From contig NZ_QJJQ01000003.1 of the NCBI RefSeq assembly GCF_003201975.1, positions 1 to 64,000 of the forward strand: a stretch of DNA of 64,000 bases. The letters run 5' to 3'. Of this stretch, positions 9,515 to 19,066 are shown in pieces (the stretch's first letter is position 1; the number at the start of each line of letters is the position of its first letter). The stretch comes from Pseudogracilibacillus auburnensis. GTDB lineage: Bacteria; Bacillota; Bacilli; Bacillales; Amphibacillaceae. The translations under genes and the position numbers were made by a program. The notes below the pieces were generated by a model. That model was given only the letters and a program-made list of their open reading frames with translations. It ran no database searches and was not told the origin of the DNA.

Positions 9515-10396
9515 ATGGAGATAGGTGTTATTGGCGGAGGTTCCATCGGATTATTATTAACTAGTTATTTAGCAGACAAACATAAGATTACATTGTATGT
9601 AAATCGAAAAGCACAACAAAAACAAATCGAATTAAACGCTATTCGTTTATTAAAAGGATCGGTCAAAGAAAAGACTGCCGAAGTGTCAACAAGACGGATA
9701 ACCGAATTACAACAGAAGGATTGTATATTCGTTTGTGTGAAACAACCGGAGATTGAGCAAGTTATTTCTCACTTTGCAAAAATAAATAAGGCGACTCCAC
9801 TAATTTTTTTACAGAACGGAATGGGACATATTAAATATCTAGAAGAGCTACCCAATCCTTCCTATGTTGGCGTCGTTTCACATGGCGCCCATCGTGAGAA
9901 TGATTACACGGTTAACCATTTAGGACAAGGGGAAATCACGCTTTCATCTGTTACTGGCGATGAAAAGCAATTGCGCTCTATGCTGAATCAATTAAACGAC
10001 AACCATTTCCCATTTGCTCACGCTAATAATTGGAACGTATTATTAAAAAATAAGTTAATCATCAATGCGGTTATTAATCCATTAACTGCTCTTTTTGATG
10101 TGCCTAATGGGTCAATTATTACGAATAATCATCTTCATTTTTTAGCAAAAATGATTTGTAATGAAGCAGCGGCCGTTTTACAACTAGATCAAAAAATTGC
10201 GTGGGAAAAAGTTTTAACTACTGCTACAATAACAAGGGAAAACATTTCTTCGATGCGAGCAGATTTAATCCACAAGCGCCCTACCGAAATCGAAGCAATA
10301 TCTGGTTATATTTTACATCAAACGAATGAAGAGCTCCCGTATACATCGTTTGCATATCATGCTATATTAGCTTTGGAACAAAAGAAGGAGAAATAG
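9515..10396 (+). CDS. panE: 2-dehydropantoate 2-reductase (ketopantoate reductase)
   Basis: A 293-residue NADPH-dependent enzyme that reduces 2-dehydropantoate to pantoate in pantothenate/CoA synthesis. The N-terminal Rossmann motif GGGSIG is at residues 7-12. LQNGMGH (about 96-102) and the KNKLIINAVINPLTAL segment, which holds the predicted catalytic lysine and the conserved asparagines, are both intact. A GGAGGTGG site precedes the ATG. It occupies the B. subtilis ylbQ position. The DUF3397 gene follows after five bases, so the pair is probably co-transcribed. Confidence 0.93.
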   Translation: MEIGVIGGGSIGLLLTSYLADKHKITLYVNRKAQQKQIELNAIRLLKGSVKEKTAEVSTRRITELQQKDCIFVCVKQPEIEQVISHFAKINKATPLIFLQNGMGHIKYLEELPNPSYVGVVSHGAHRENDYTVNHLGQGEITLSSVTGDEKQLRSMLNQLNDNHFPFAHANNWNVLLKNKLIINAVINPLTALFDVPNGSIITNNHLHFLAKMICNEAAAVLQLDQKIAWEKVLTTATITRENISSMRADLIHKRPTEIEAISGYILHQTNEELPYTSFAYHAILALEQKKEK

Positions 10397-10400
10397 ATAG

Positions 10401-10796
10401 ATGAAAGAAGAAATCATACATAATTTACCATTTATCTTTATTATTATGCCATTAATTGCAACACTTACCTTGTATCAAATAAGCTTTTTTATTTTTAAGC
10501 ATCGTTGGAAAGCAATCCATTTATCGGTTCAATGGACAGCTGTTTTTTATATTATTGCTGTAACAATTTTATTAGAAAAGCTTATTGAACAAAATATTAT
10601 CGGTTATATTTTAATCGGACTTATTGTCACTTTAGCAGTCATTTTAATTATTCAATGGAAAAATAATACGGAGGTTATTTTATTAAATGGTTTAAGGGTT
10701 TTATGGAGAATTTGTTTTTTACTATTTGCAGTAACATATATGGTACTTATCTCATATGAATTATTTCAACTCATTTATATAAATTATGCAAATTGA
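10401..10796 (+). CDS. DUF3397 family small membrane protein
   Basis: A 131-residue hydrophobic protein with four predicted membrane segments (about residues 9-31, 41-61, 66-86 and 100-124). Size, topology and location between panE and bshC fit the Bacillales DUF3397 family, whose function is unknown. It starts four bases after the panE stop, suggesting an operon. Confidence 0.75.
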   Translation: MKEEIIHNLPFIFIIMPLIATLTLYQISFFIFKHRWKAIHLSVQWTAVFYIIAVTILLEKLIEQNIIGYILIGLIVTLAVILIIQWKNNTEVILLNGLRVLWRICFLLFAVTYMVLISYELFQLIYINYAN

Positions 10797-10870
10797 AACA
10801 GATTACATGAAATGATACTTTGTTTCGAGTACAATAATGGGAGATAAAAGGTAAAGGAGTTTCTGAATCA

Positions 10871-12496
10871 ATGCGGATCAAGCCTATCCAATTACAAAAC
10901 TCAAATCAATTAATAAATGATTATCGAGCACAAAAAGAACAAATTAAAGATTTTTTTCATTATCACCCATTTGAAGACTTTGATAAACGAGTAACAGATT
11001 TAAAGAATCGGACATTTAATCGGGGAAAGTTAACGAGTATTTTACTTGAAATGAATAACGGTTGGGATGCACCTTCATCCACCTTACAACAAATAGATCG
11101 GTTAAAAGACGAAAATAGTGTTGTTATTATTGGTGGTCAACAAGCGGGATTATTAACGGGACCAATGTATACATTAAACAAAATTATTTCAATTATAAAA
11201 TTGGCAAAAGAACAAGAAAATAAGTTACAAATTCCAGTCATTCCCGTCTTTTGGATTGCCGGTGAAGACCATGATTTTGATGAAATAAATCATATTTTTT
11301 CATTAAAAGATCAAAAAATATATAAACATACGACGAAACAAGCGGTAATGTCGAAAAAGTCAATATCACATCTTGAAATAGATAAAGAGAAAACATTCGT
11401 TTGGGTGGAACGAGCGTTTCGCGACTTGAAAGAAACAACTTTTTCAAAAACGATATTTGATCAAATTGTCTCTTGTTTAGAACAATCAAACAGCTATGTT
11501 GATTTTTTTGCAAGGCTCATTTATCAGCTATTCCCAGACGAAGGTGTCGTTTTAATCGATTCAGCTCATCCACTTATCCGCAACTTTGAAAGTAGTTATT
11601 TTAAACAATTTATTCAAAAGCAAAAATTACTGGCAAAGTCAATTTATGATACTGTTCAAACGTTACAGCAAAAAGGATACAGTATTCCATTAGAAGTGGA
11701 AGAAGATGATGCGAATCTTTTTTATCACGATGAAAATAATGAACGAATTTTACTAAAGCGTCTTGAAGAAATTTGGGTTGGGAAAAATGATGAAGTTGAT
11801 TTAACAACAGAACAAATGATGGAAATTGCAGAATACTACCCGACACGGTTAAGTAATAATGTCGTTACAAGACCAATTATGCAAGAGTTACTTTTCCCCT
11901 CCTTAGCATTTGTGGGAGGGGATGGAGAAATAGCTTATTGGGCTGCATTAAGAAATGCTTTTCAACTCTTTGATCTGAATATGCCGCCTGTCGTTCCACG
12001 CTTATCATTTACATTTATTACGAGTAGAATAGAAAAGTTATTGGAAACACGTGTCATCGAACTAGAAGATGTCATTAACGATGGAATAGAAGATGTAAAA
12101 GTGAACTGGTTAATGTCGCAGCAAACCCCACCTGTTCAACAGCTTTTTAGCGAAGTAAAACAGAGTATAACCGAAGTTCATCGTCCTTTAAGGCACTTAG
12201 CTCAAACAATAAGTGCAGACTTTAGTGATGAAGCTCAGAAAAACTTGGAATACTTACATGAACATATTACCTATTTGGAGCAAAAAGCATGGAGAAAGCT
12301 ATCTGATAAATATGAACGCCAACTGGGGCAGTTCGATGAAATTAATCATGCCTTAAGACCAAACCAAGTTTTACAAGAACGAATGTGGAGTCCACTTCCA
12401 TTTGTCAATGAAAATGGTTTTGATTTCATAAAAAATGTTATTCAAATACCGAATCTATCGTTACAAAATAACCATTATGTCATTTTCTTTACATGA
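10871..12496 (+). CDS. bshC: Bacillithiol synthase BshC (putative cysteine ligase)
   Basis: A 541-residue cytosolic protein of the BshC family. It is assigned to the last step of bacillithiol synthesis, adding cysteine to glucosaminyl-malate. The family core VVIIGGQQAGLLTGPMYTLNK (about 94-114) and VFWIAGEDHDFDEINH (about 127-142) are both present, and the C-terminal coiled-coil region (about 425-470) is typical. A GGAG site lies upstream of the ATG. It stands directly before the dcw cluster as in other Bacillaceae and ends at a strong terminator. Confidence 0.93.
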   Translation: MRIKPIQLQNSNQLINDYRAQKEQIKDFFHYHPFEDFDKRVTDLKNRTFNRGKLTSILLEMNNGWDAPSSTLQQIDRLKDENSVVIIGGQQAGLLTGPMYTLNKIISIIKLAKEQENKLQIPVIPVFWIAGEDHDFDEINHIFSLKDQKIYKHTTKQAVMSKKSISHLEIDKEKTFVWVERAFRDLKETTFSKTIFDQIVSCLEQSNSYVDFFARLIYQLFPDEGVVLIDSAHPLIRNFESSYFKQFIQKQKLLAKSIYDTVQTLQQKGYSIPLEVEEDDANLFYHDENNERILLKRLEEIWVGKNDEVDLTTEQMMEIAEYYPTRLSNNVVTRPIMQELLFPSLAFVGGDGEIAYWAALRNAFQLFDLNMPPVVPRLSFTFITSRIEKLLETRVIELEDVINDGIEDVKVNWLMSQQTPPVQQLFSEVKQSITEVHRPLRHLAQTISADFSDEAQKNLEYLHEHITYLEQKAWRKLSDKYERQLGQFDEINHALRPNQVLQERMWSPLPFVNENGFDFIKNVIQIPNLSLQNNHYVIFFT

Positions 12497-12514
12497 GAAT
12501 ATTGGGAACGAATC

Positions 12515-12566
12515 ATACCTTTTCTAGTATTAGTAAATAAAAGATACTAGAAAAGGTATTTTTATG
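12515..12566 (+). terminator. Intrinsic terminator after bshC
   Basis: A 16-bp perfect inverted repeat (ATACCTTTTCTAGTAT at 12515-12530 with its complement at 12544-12559) is followed by TTTTTAT. It separates bshC from the dcw cluster. Confidence 0.9.
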
Positions 12567-12626
12567 TCATTTAATTAGGTAAAAAGAATCATTTTTATAA
12601 AAAGTAAATTTTTCCATGAAAAACAA

Positions 12627-12659
12627 GTGGAGGATTGTGGGGGAATGTGGTAATATAAT
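12627..12659 (+). promoter_or_regulatory. MraZ operator repeats and dcw promoter
   Basis: Three GTGG-starting units begin at 12627, 12637 and 12647, spaced exactly 10 bases apart (GTGGAGGATT, GTGGGGGAAT, GTGGTAATAT). MraZ is known to bind tandem TGGG-type repeats before its own gene. A TATAAT -10 box lies at 12654-12659, and the repeats cover the expected -35 region. This suggests autorepression of the cluster. Confidence 0.7.
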
Positions 12660-12681
12660 AACATGGAAGTGGTGAATGAAC

Positions 12682-13113
12682 ATGTTTATGGGGGAATATC
12701 AGCATAATATAGATGTAAAAGGAAGAATGATTGTCCCGTCAAAATTCCGTGAAGGGCTTGGAGAAAGCTTTGTTTTAACACGGGGTCTTGATAAATGTTT
12801 ATTTGCTTATCCAATGGATGAATGGAGATTGCTGGAAGAAAAGCTTAAAAAGCTACCACTTACCAAAAAAGACGCCCGCAGCTTTACCCGCTTCTTCTTT
12901 TCAGGCGCGGTAGAATGCGAGGTCGATAAACAAGGAAGAATTAACATCCCACAAACATTACGAACGTATTCCAATTTAGAAAAAGAATGTGTCGTTATCG
13001 GAGTATCTAGCCGAGTTGAAGTATGGTCTAAAGAAATTTGGGAAGATTATTTTACACAATCAGAAGAGTCTTTTGCAGAAATAGCAGAGAATTTAATGGA
13101 CTTTGATATTTAA
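12682..13113 (+). CDS. mraZ: Transcriptional regulator MraZ
   Basis: A 143-residue protein of the AbrB/MraZ fold that forms ring oligomers and represses the division and cell-wall cluster. It carries two SpoVT-AbrB half-repeats (about residues 5-50 and 75-120), each with the DxKGR / DKQGR signature. The start at 12682 gives the conserved MFMGEYQH N-terminus and the same length as the B. subtilis protein. An ATG six bases upstream is less likely. Direct repeats in front of the gene look like its operator. Confidence 0.93.
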   Translation: MFMGEYQHNIDVKGRMIVPSKFREGLGESFVLTRGLDKCLFAYPMDEWRLLEEKLKKLPLTKKDARSFTRFFFSGAVECEVDKQGRINIPQTLRTYSNLEKECVVIGVSSRVEVWSKEIWEDYFTQSEESFAEIAENLMDFDI

Positions 13114-13132
13114 AAGTAGGTGGGCAATGTTA

Positions 13133-14104
13133 ATGAAGGAACATGAGAGTGTTTTAAGAGAAGAAGTAATCGAAAGTCTTGCCATAAAAGAAGACGGAGT
13201 ATATGTCGACTGTACATTAGGACGGGCAGGGCATGCGAAAAAAATTGCATCCCATTTAAATGAAGATGGATTACTAATCGGATTTGATCAAGATATAGAA
13301 GCAATCGAGTCTGCAAAGGATCAATTACAACCATTTCACTCCATCTTAATACATGCAAATTTTCGTCATTTAAAGCAAGAGCTAAAGAAAAGAAATATTA
13401 CAAAAATAGATGGAATTTTATTTGATCTAGGTGTATCTTCTCCGCAACTAGATCAAGGGGAACGCGGGTTTAGTTATAACCATGATGCAAAGCTTGATAT
13501 GCGAATGGATCAAAGAGAGTCACTAACAGCCTATGACATTGTCAACACATGGTCATATGAACAATTAGTGAAAATATTTTTTACATATGGGGAAGAAAAG
13601 TTTTCCAAGCAAATTGCTAGAAATATTGAAGCGAAACGGAAAATAGCGGAAATTGAAACGACACATGACTTAGTAGAAATAATTAAGGAAGCAATTCCAG
13701 CGCCAGCAAGGAGAACAGGCGGCCATCCTGCTAAGCGTGTCTTTCAAGCATTACGAATTACAGTTAATGATGAACTTAAGAGTTTCAATGATGCATTACA
13801 TCAAGCAGCAGAAATAATCGCAACAGGTGGTCGAATTGCTGTTATCACATTTCACTCACTAGAGGATCGATTATGTAAACTAGCTTTCCAAAAATGGAGC
13901 ACTGAAAAACAAGTTCCGAGGGGTTTACCGATCATTCCGAAAGAATTTGAAGCACCATTTAGGCGGATTACAAAAAAGCCAATCATCCCATCAAAACAAG
14001 AGATAGCATATAATCGACGAGCGCGATCAGCAAAATTACGAGTAGTAGAAAAAGTTAAAGAATGGAATAACGAATTTACGTATGAGGAAGGATGGAGAAG
14101 ATAA
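13133..14104 (+). CDS. rsmH: 16S rRNA (cytosine-N4) methyltransferase RsmH
   Basis: A 323-residue enzyme that methylates N4 of C1402 in 16S rRNA. The SAM site [10 protein letters not shown] (about residues 26-35), [12 protein letters not shown] (about 97-108), [17 protein letters not shown] and ITFHSLEDR are all conserved. The glycine usual after LG in the SAM motif is arginine here. The start at 13133 is nine bases from GGTGG and fits the family N-terminus. An upstream ATG at 13127 is too close to that site. The stop overlaps the ftsL start (TAATG). Confidence 0.95.
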   Translation: MKEHESVLREEVIESLAIKEDGVYVDCTLGRAGHAKKIASHLNEDGLLIGFDQDIEAIESAKDQLQPFHSILIHANFRHLKQELKKRNITKIDGILFDLGVSSPQLDQGERGFSYNHDAKLDMRMDQRESLTAYDIVNTWSYEQLVKIFFTYGEEKFSKQIARNIEAKRKIAEIETTHDLVEIIKEAIPAPARRTGGHPAKRVFQALRITVNDELKSFNDALHQAAEIIATGGRIAVITFHSLEDRLCKLAFQKWSTEKQVPRGLPIIPKEFEAPFRRITKKPIIPSKQEIAYNRRARSAKLRVVEKVKEWNNEFTYEEGWRR

Positions 14105-14478
14105 TGAATACTAATCAAGCGAGGAACTGGCAACGAGACAATGTACAACCTGAAAGGCAACAACAAAAAAAGATTGTCGTAAAGGTAAGGAAAAATAGCT
14201 GGTTAACAAAAGGCGAGAAAATGATTTATGCTTTTTTTAGTTTGATATTAATTATGGTAGGCTTATATATTGTTTCTTTCTCATCCACAACAGACACGTT
14301 AAATCGTAATTTACAAAACATGGAACAACAAGTGCAACAGAAGAAACTTGAGAATGAAAGCTTAATGTTTGAAGTGAGCGAACTTAGTAAACCAGAGCGA
14401 ATTACGAAAATTGCGAAAGAAAATGGGTTGAAAATTCAAGATACAAAAGTAAAACGGGCAATTCACTCAAACGATTAA
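14104..14478 (+). CDS. ftsL: Cell division protein FtsL
   Basis: A 124-residue bitopic divisome protein. It has a basic cytoplasmic tail, one membrane segment (about residues 40-59) and an extracytoplasmic leucine-zipper-like coiled coil (about 65-105). With DivIB and DivIC it forms the trimeric complex that activates septal peptidoglycan synthesis. The start overlaps the rsmH stop by one base, indicating translational coupling. A further in-frame ATG lies 12 bases upstream inside rsmH. The gene runs into pbpB after a short gap. Confidence 0.9.
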   Translation: MNTNQARNWQRDNVQPERQQQKKIVVKVRKNSWLTKGEKMIYAFFSLILIMVGLYIVSFSSTTDTLNRNLQNMEQQVQQKKLENESLMFEVSELSKPERITKIAKENGLKIQDTKVKRAIHSND

Positions 14479-14497
14479 GTTAGTCAGGATGGTTGGG

Positions 14498-16654
14498 ATG
14501 AAAAAAAATAAAAAGACGAACATAATAGCAAGTTTCTTAATGATTATTTTTCTAGCGCTTTTTTTAGTCTTATCAGGCAGGTTTATTTATATTCAAGCTA
14601 CTGGTGAAACAAATGATGTTTCATTAATTGAATGGGCAAATGAAAAGCGGGAAACAACCATCGTTTTACATGCAGAACGAGGAGAAATTTATGATCATAA
14701 TGGAATGACCTTAGCGTATAATCGACCAACGTATCGAGTATACGCCATTCTTAATCCCGAATATTCCAAAAATCAGAAGAGTCCCAAACACGTAATAGAT
14801 GTAGAAGATACAGCTGAAAAATTAGCACCCCTGATTAAGATGAAGCCGAAAGAAATATTAGATGTTTTAGAGAAAGGGATAGAACAAGAAAAATTCCAAG
14901 TGGAGTTTGGCAGGAATGGGAAAAATTTATCTCAACAAAAAATGGAAGAAATTAAGGACTTACAACTTCCAGGAATAAACTTTATTGAGGATTCGATTCG
15001 CTATTACCCGAATGGAATGTTTGCCTCCCATATCTTAGGGTTTGCCCGTAATGACGAGGATACGGAGGAACAAATCGGGATCTCTGGAATTGAAAAGGAA
15101 AGAAACGAATTATTAAGTGGAACAGACGGATATATTCAATATCAACGAGACAAATATGATAAAAAATTATTAAACCCAAATGAAGTGATTCAAAAACCAG
15201 AAGACGGAAATAACATTTATTTAACAACCGATCAAAAAATACAAACCTTGTTAGAGGATGTTCTTTCCCAAGTAGACGATAAATACGAACCAGAACGAAT
15301 TACCGCAGTAGTCATGAATCCTAAAACGGGTGAAATTATTGCGATGAGTAATCGTCCAAGCTTTAACCCTAATAATCCTGATAATGTGGAAAATTGGTAT
15401 AACGACGTCATTTCGACTCCATTCGAACCAGGGTCAACCGCAAAGATATTTACTTGGGCTGCTGCTATCGAAGAAGGAGTGTATAAGGGGGATGAATACT
15501 TCCAATCAGGTAAATATGTCGTCAATAAAAAAATTGATCCGATCAATGATCATAATAAGGGTGCGGGTTGGGGATCCATTACATATGATGAAGGCTTTCG
15601 CCGTTCATCGAACGTTGCCGCATCAAAACTTGTTTGGGAAAAACTCGGAACGGACACGTATCTAGATTATTTAATAGAGTTTGGCTTTGATGAAAAGACA
15701 GATATTGATTTACCTAATGAAGTTTCAGGGCAAATTTCTTTTGACTGGCCTTCAGATAAATTACGAACGGCTTTTGGGCAAAGTAGTACAGTAACACCGA
15801 TTCAACAGTTAAAAGCCGCTTCAGCTATCGCTAATAACGGGAAAATGGTGCAACCTTATGTCATCAAAAAAATTGAAAACAGCGCAGATGGCTCCGTTAT
15901 AGAGGAAAATGAACCGAAAATAGTTGGTGAGCCCATTTCTGAAGATACAGCTAAACAGATGATAGAACTTTTAGATTCAGTCGTGAACGGAGAGAATGGT
16001 ACAGGAAAACCGTATCGATTGGATGACTATTCAGTTATCGGTAAAACGGGAACAGCGCAAATACCAAACCCTAAAGGGGGCGGTTATATGCAAGGCAGAG
16101 AAAATAATGTGTTTTCATTTTTAGGAATGGCCCCTAAAGATGATCCACAATTAATGATGCACGTTTCGGTAAAACAACCAAAATTGAAATCGACAGAATC
16201 AGGATCAACTCCCGTTGCGTTTATTTTTAAAAACGTAATGGAAAATGGGTTACATTATTTAAATATTGAACCGGATAAAGAAAAGTCAATTCAGCAAATA
16301 GAGACGATTCAGTTCCCAGCCATTATCGATAAAGATATTGCTTCTACTGAGAAACTGTTAAAAGAAATTGGTACGGACTATACAGTCATAGGAAAAGGAA
16401 AAAAAGTGGTTAGTGCAAACATAGAGGAAGGGAGCACGATTTCTTCTAATCAACGAATTATCGTTTTGACTGATAAACCAGAAATGCCGAATGTAAAAGG
16501 ATGGTCAGGACGTGATATACTAAGTTTAGCGGATATGCTAGAAATAGAAGTTGAAGTAAAAGGCAATGGGTTTGTGAAAAAGCAATCGATTAAAGAAGGT
16601 ACAAAGCTAGATAAAAACATGAAATTATCGGTTGAACTAACTTCCACACCATAA
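14498..16654 (+). CDS. pbpB: Penicillin-binding protein 2B, septal transpeptidase
   Basis: A 718-residue class B PBP, the septal transpeptidase acting with FtsW. It has an N-terminal membrane anchor (about 8-33) and a dimerisation domain. The transpeptidase motifs are S313-TAK, SSN at about 370-372 and KTGT at about 516-519. Two PASTA domains follow at the C-terminus (about 590-718), as in B. subtilis PBP2B. An ATG nine bases upstream could also serve as start. It is transcribed with mraZ-rsmH-ftsL and followed by a terminator, so spoVD probably has its own promoter. Confidence 0.95.
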   Translation: MKKNKKTNIIASFLMIIFLALFLVLSGRFIYIQATGETNDVSLIEWANEKRETTIVLHAERGEIYDHNGMTLAYNRPTYRVYAILNPEYSKNQKSPKHVIDVEDTAEKLAPLIKMKPKEILDVLEKGIEQEKFQVEFGRNGKNLSQQKMEEIKDLQLPGINFIEDSIRYYPNGMFASHILGFARNDEDTEEQIGISGIEKERNELLSGTDGYIQYQRDKYDKKLLNPNEVIQKPEDGNNIYLTTDQKIQTLLEDVLSQVDDKYEPERITAVVMNPKTGEIIAMSNRPSFNPNNPDNVENWYNDVISTPFEPGSTAKIFTWAAAIEEGVYKGDEYFQSGKYVVNKKIDPINDHNKGAGWGSITYDEGFRRSSNVAASKLVWEKLGTDTYLDYLIEFGFDEKTDIDLPNEVSGQISFDWPSDKLRTAFGQSSTVTPIQQLKAASAIANNGKMVQPYVIKKIENSADGSVIEENEPKIVGEPISEDTAKQMIELLDSVVNGENGTGKPYRLDDYSVIGKTGTAQIPNPKGGGYMQGRENNVFSFLGMAPKDDPQLMMHVSVKQPKLKSTESGSTPVAFIFKNVMENGLHYLNIEPDKEKSIQQIETIQFPAIIDKDIASTEKLLKEIGTDYTVIGKGKKVVSANIEEGSTISSNQRIIVLTDKPEMPNVKGWSGRDILSLADMLEIEVEVKGNGFVKKQSIKEGTKLDKNMKLSVELTSTP

Positions 16655-16661
16655 TTATGGG

Positions 16662-16722
16662 ACGGTAACTCTATCGGCTTTCATCATAAGATAGGGATTA
16701 CCGTTCTATTCATTTTTTGAAA
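16662..16722 (+). terminator. Intrinsic terminator after pbpB
   Basis: ACGGTAACTCTATC (16662-16675) pairs with GATAGGGATTACCGT (16690-16704) with one bulge. A T-rich stretch ending in TTTTTT follows. Confidence 0.8.
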
Positions 16723-16766
16723 ATCATATAGTAGATACAAGCTTATTATGTAAGGGGAGTATTTTA

Positions 16767-18710
16767 ATGAAGCATGTATCGACTATTGTGATTAAAAAAA
16801 GAATGATCATCGCATTATCATTATTTGCTTTTGTCATTACCGTCATTATTGGTAGATTGGGATATGTACAATTCGTTATTGGACAAGATATTACAGAAAA
16901 AGCTACGGAGTCATGGCTTCGCGACATTACTTTCCAAGCTGATCGTGGAAATATATTAGATGTTCATGGGAATCCATTAACCGAAAACATCTCGGCCCCT
17001 TCTGTTATCGTTATCCCGAGACAAATTAATGATAAACAGCAAGTTTCGGAACATTTAGCGAGTATATTACAAATGCCAGTAAAAGATGCATATGAGTATG
17101 TAACAAAAAATGCTTCTAGTGTTCGCATCCATCCAAAGGGAAGAAAAATAACAAAAGAACAAGAAGAACAATTAGTGGAATTAAATTTGAATGGTGTTTA
17201 TTTAGCGAAAGATTCTAAACGATTTTATCCATATGATGATTACCTATCCCATGTCCTTGGCTTCACAGGAATTGATAATCAAGGACTGATGGGACTTGAA
17301 ATGGAGTATGATGAAAAGTTAAAAGGAACAAATGGAAGTCTTTCTTATTACTCTGATGCAAAGGGTAAAAAAATAACGGATTCCTCTAATGTTTATATCC
17401 CTCCAAAAGACGGATTACATTTAAAAACGACAATCGATTTAAATATACAAACAATAATGGAAAGAGAACTTAATTTAGCTCAAATTAAATATAATCCTGA
17501 TGGGGCAATCGCAATAGCAGTCGACCCGAAAACTGGCGGTGTGTTAGCGATGTCTTCTCGTCCGAATTTTCACCCAGATAAATATAAAAAAGTGGATGCA
17601 CATATTTTTGACCGTAATCTACCTATTTGGAGTACGTTTGAACCTGGTTCTACATTTAAAATTATTACGTTAGCAGCCGCATTGGAAGAAAAGCAAATCG
17701 ACTTAAAAAATGATACGTTTTTTGATCCAGGATACATAAAGGTCGGTGGCGCTAAACTGAGATGTTGGAAAGCAGGGGGACATGGAAGTCAAACGATGTT
17801 GGAAGTCGTGGAAAATTCATGTAACCCGGGATTTGTTCATATCGGACAAAAATTAGGAGATAAAAAATTATTTCCCTATATTCGTAAATTTGGTTTTGGC
17901 TCTAAAACAGGGATTGATTTGCAAGGGGAAGGGTCAGGTATATTATTTAAGCCTGAACAAGTTGGACCAGTTGAACTTGCTACTACTTCTTTTGGCCAAG
18001 GGGTCTCTGTTACACCAATTCAACAAGTGATGGCAGTTGCTGCAACGATCAATGGAGGGTATTTATATGAACCATATATTGCAAAAGAATGGATTGACCC
18101 ATTGACAAATGAAGTCGTCGAACAAATTGAACCGAACTTAAAAGAACGAGTAATATCTGAATCAACATCTAAGCAAATGCGTGAAGCACTTGAAAGTGTT
18201 GTAGCAAACGGAACAGGAAGACCTGCTTATGTAGACGGGTATCGAGTTGGTGGCAAAACCGGAACAGCGCAAAAGGTAGGACCAGATGGCAGGTATATGG
18301 CGAATAATCATGTTGTTTCTTTTATCGGATTTGCTCCTGCCGATGACCCACAAATCGTCGTCCTTGTCGCGATTGATAATCCTAAAAACACGGTCCAATT
18401 TGGCGGGGTTGTAGCTGCCCCTATTGTAGGTACAATGATTGAAGATAGCCTTAGGGTAATGAATGTTCCGATCCGTAAAGACGGTTTAGATAAGAAATAT
18501 ACATGGCCAGACCAACCGAAAGTGGAAGTACCTGATTTAATCGGTCTAACAAGAGAAGATCTTTTACATGATATGTCTAATTTTGATATTGAAGTACATG
18601 GCGATGGCGATTATATCATTGACCAGTCACCCGAAGCAGGAATTAAAATGGATGAAGGTGCAACCATAAGAATCTATTTATCTAATAAAATTGATCGTGA
18701 AAATAATTAA
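16767..18710 (+). CDS. spoVD: Stage V sporulation protein D (SpoVD), class B PBP
   Basis: A 647-residue class B transpeptidase that works with SpoVE to build spore cortex peptidoglycan. It has an N-terminal membrane anchor (about 12-32) and a PBP dimerisation domain. The catalytic motifs are S295-TFK, SCN at 351-353 and KTGT at 497-500, and one C-terminal PASTA domain follows (about 585-640). The single PASTA and close homology to SpoVD distinguish it from the preceding pbpB. In B. subtilis it is sigma-E dependent, but I could not identify a convincing sigma-E promoter here. Confidence 0.95.
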   Translation: MKHVSTIVIKKRMIIALSLFAFVITVIIGRLGYVQFVIGQDITEKATESWLRDITFQADRGNILDVHGNPLTENISAPSVIVIPRQINDKQQVSEHLASILQMPVKDAYEYVTKNASSVRIHPKGRKITKEQEEQLVELNLNGVYLAKDSKRFYPYDDYLSHVLGFTGIDNQGLMGLEMEYDEKLKGTNGSLSYYSDAKGKKITDSSNVYIPPKDGLHLKTTIDLNIQTIMERELNLAQIKYNPDGAIAIAVDPKTGGVLAMSSRPNFHPDKYKKVDAHIFDRNLPIWSTFEPGSTFKIITLAAALEEKQIDLKNDTFFDPGYIKVGGAKLRCWKAGGHGSQTMLEVVENSCNPGFVHIGQKLGDKKLFPYIRKFGFGSKTGIDLQGEGSGILFKPEQVGPVELATTSFGQGVSVTPIQQVMAVAATINGGYLYEPYIAKEWIDPLTNEVVEQIEPNLKERVISESTSKQMREALESVVANGTGRPAYVDGYRVGGKTGTAQKVGPDGRYMANNHVVSFIGFAPADDPQIVVLVAIDNPKNTVQFGGVVAAPIVGTMIEDSLRVMNVPIRKDGLDKKYTWPDQPKVEVPDLIGLTREDLLHDMSNFDIEVHGDGDYIIDQSPEAGIKMDEGATIRIYLSNKIDRENN

Positions 18711-19066
18711 TATCTGCTATAATAAATAGGGTTATTGTTAAAATTAGTTTGAGAAAATAATAAAGATGAAGGCTGTCTTCTCATAGATTGTGCTTTTTAA
18801 TGAAGGCTTAATTACATGTACTAAAGCGACGTGAATACCGTAGACTCCCGCGAGAGCTAGTCTTTAAGGAATGGAAACTAAGTTCGCTGCGACCTGAGAC
18901 GTGCATACTCGTCCCACCGTAAAAAGTGCACCAATACATCCTATGTATGCTGAAAGACACCGGAGTTAAGCAGGGCGGTTAGGCAACGCAACGCCTTTGG
19001 TCGCGGACTACGTAAATAATAATCTATACGAAAAGAGCCAAATTCAATTGATAAGAAAGGATTTTA
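18711..19066 (+). repeat. Degenerate hairpin repeat (copy E) before murE
   Basis: The spoVD-murE gap has no plausible gene. Between about 18800 and 19015 it contains a strongly decayed module of the GACTCC...GCGG type, with GACTCCCGCGAGAG at 18843. A nested segment at 18887-18950 (TCGTCCCACCGTAAAAAG, ACATCCTATGTATGC) matches one in copy F at 1868-1920. The last 40 bases are the murE ribosome site region. Confidence 0.5.
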
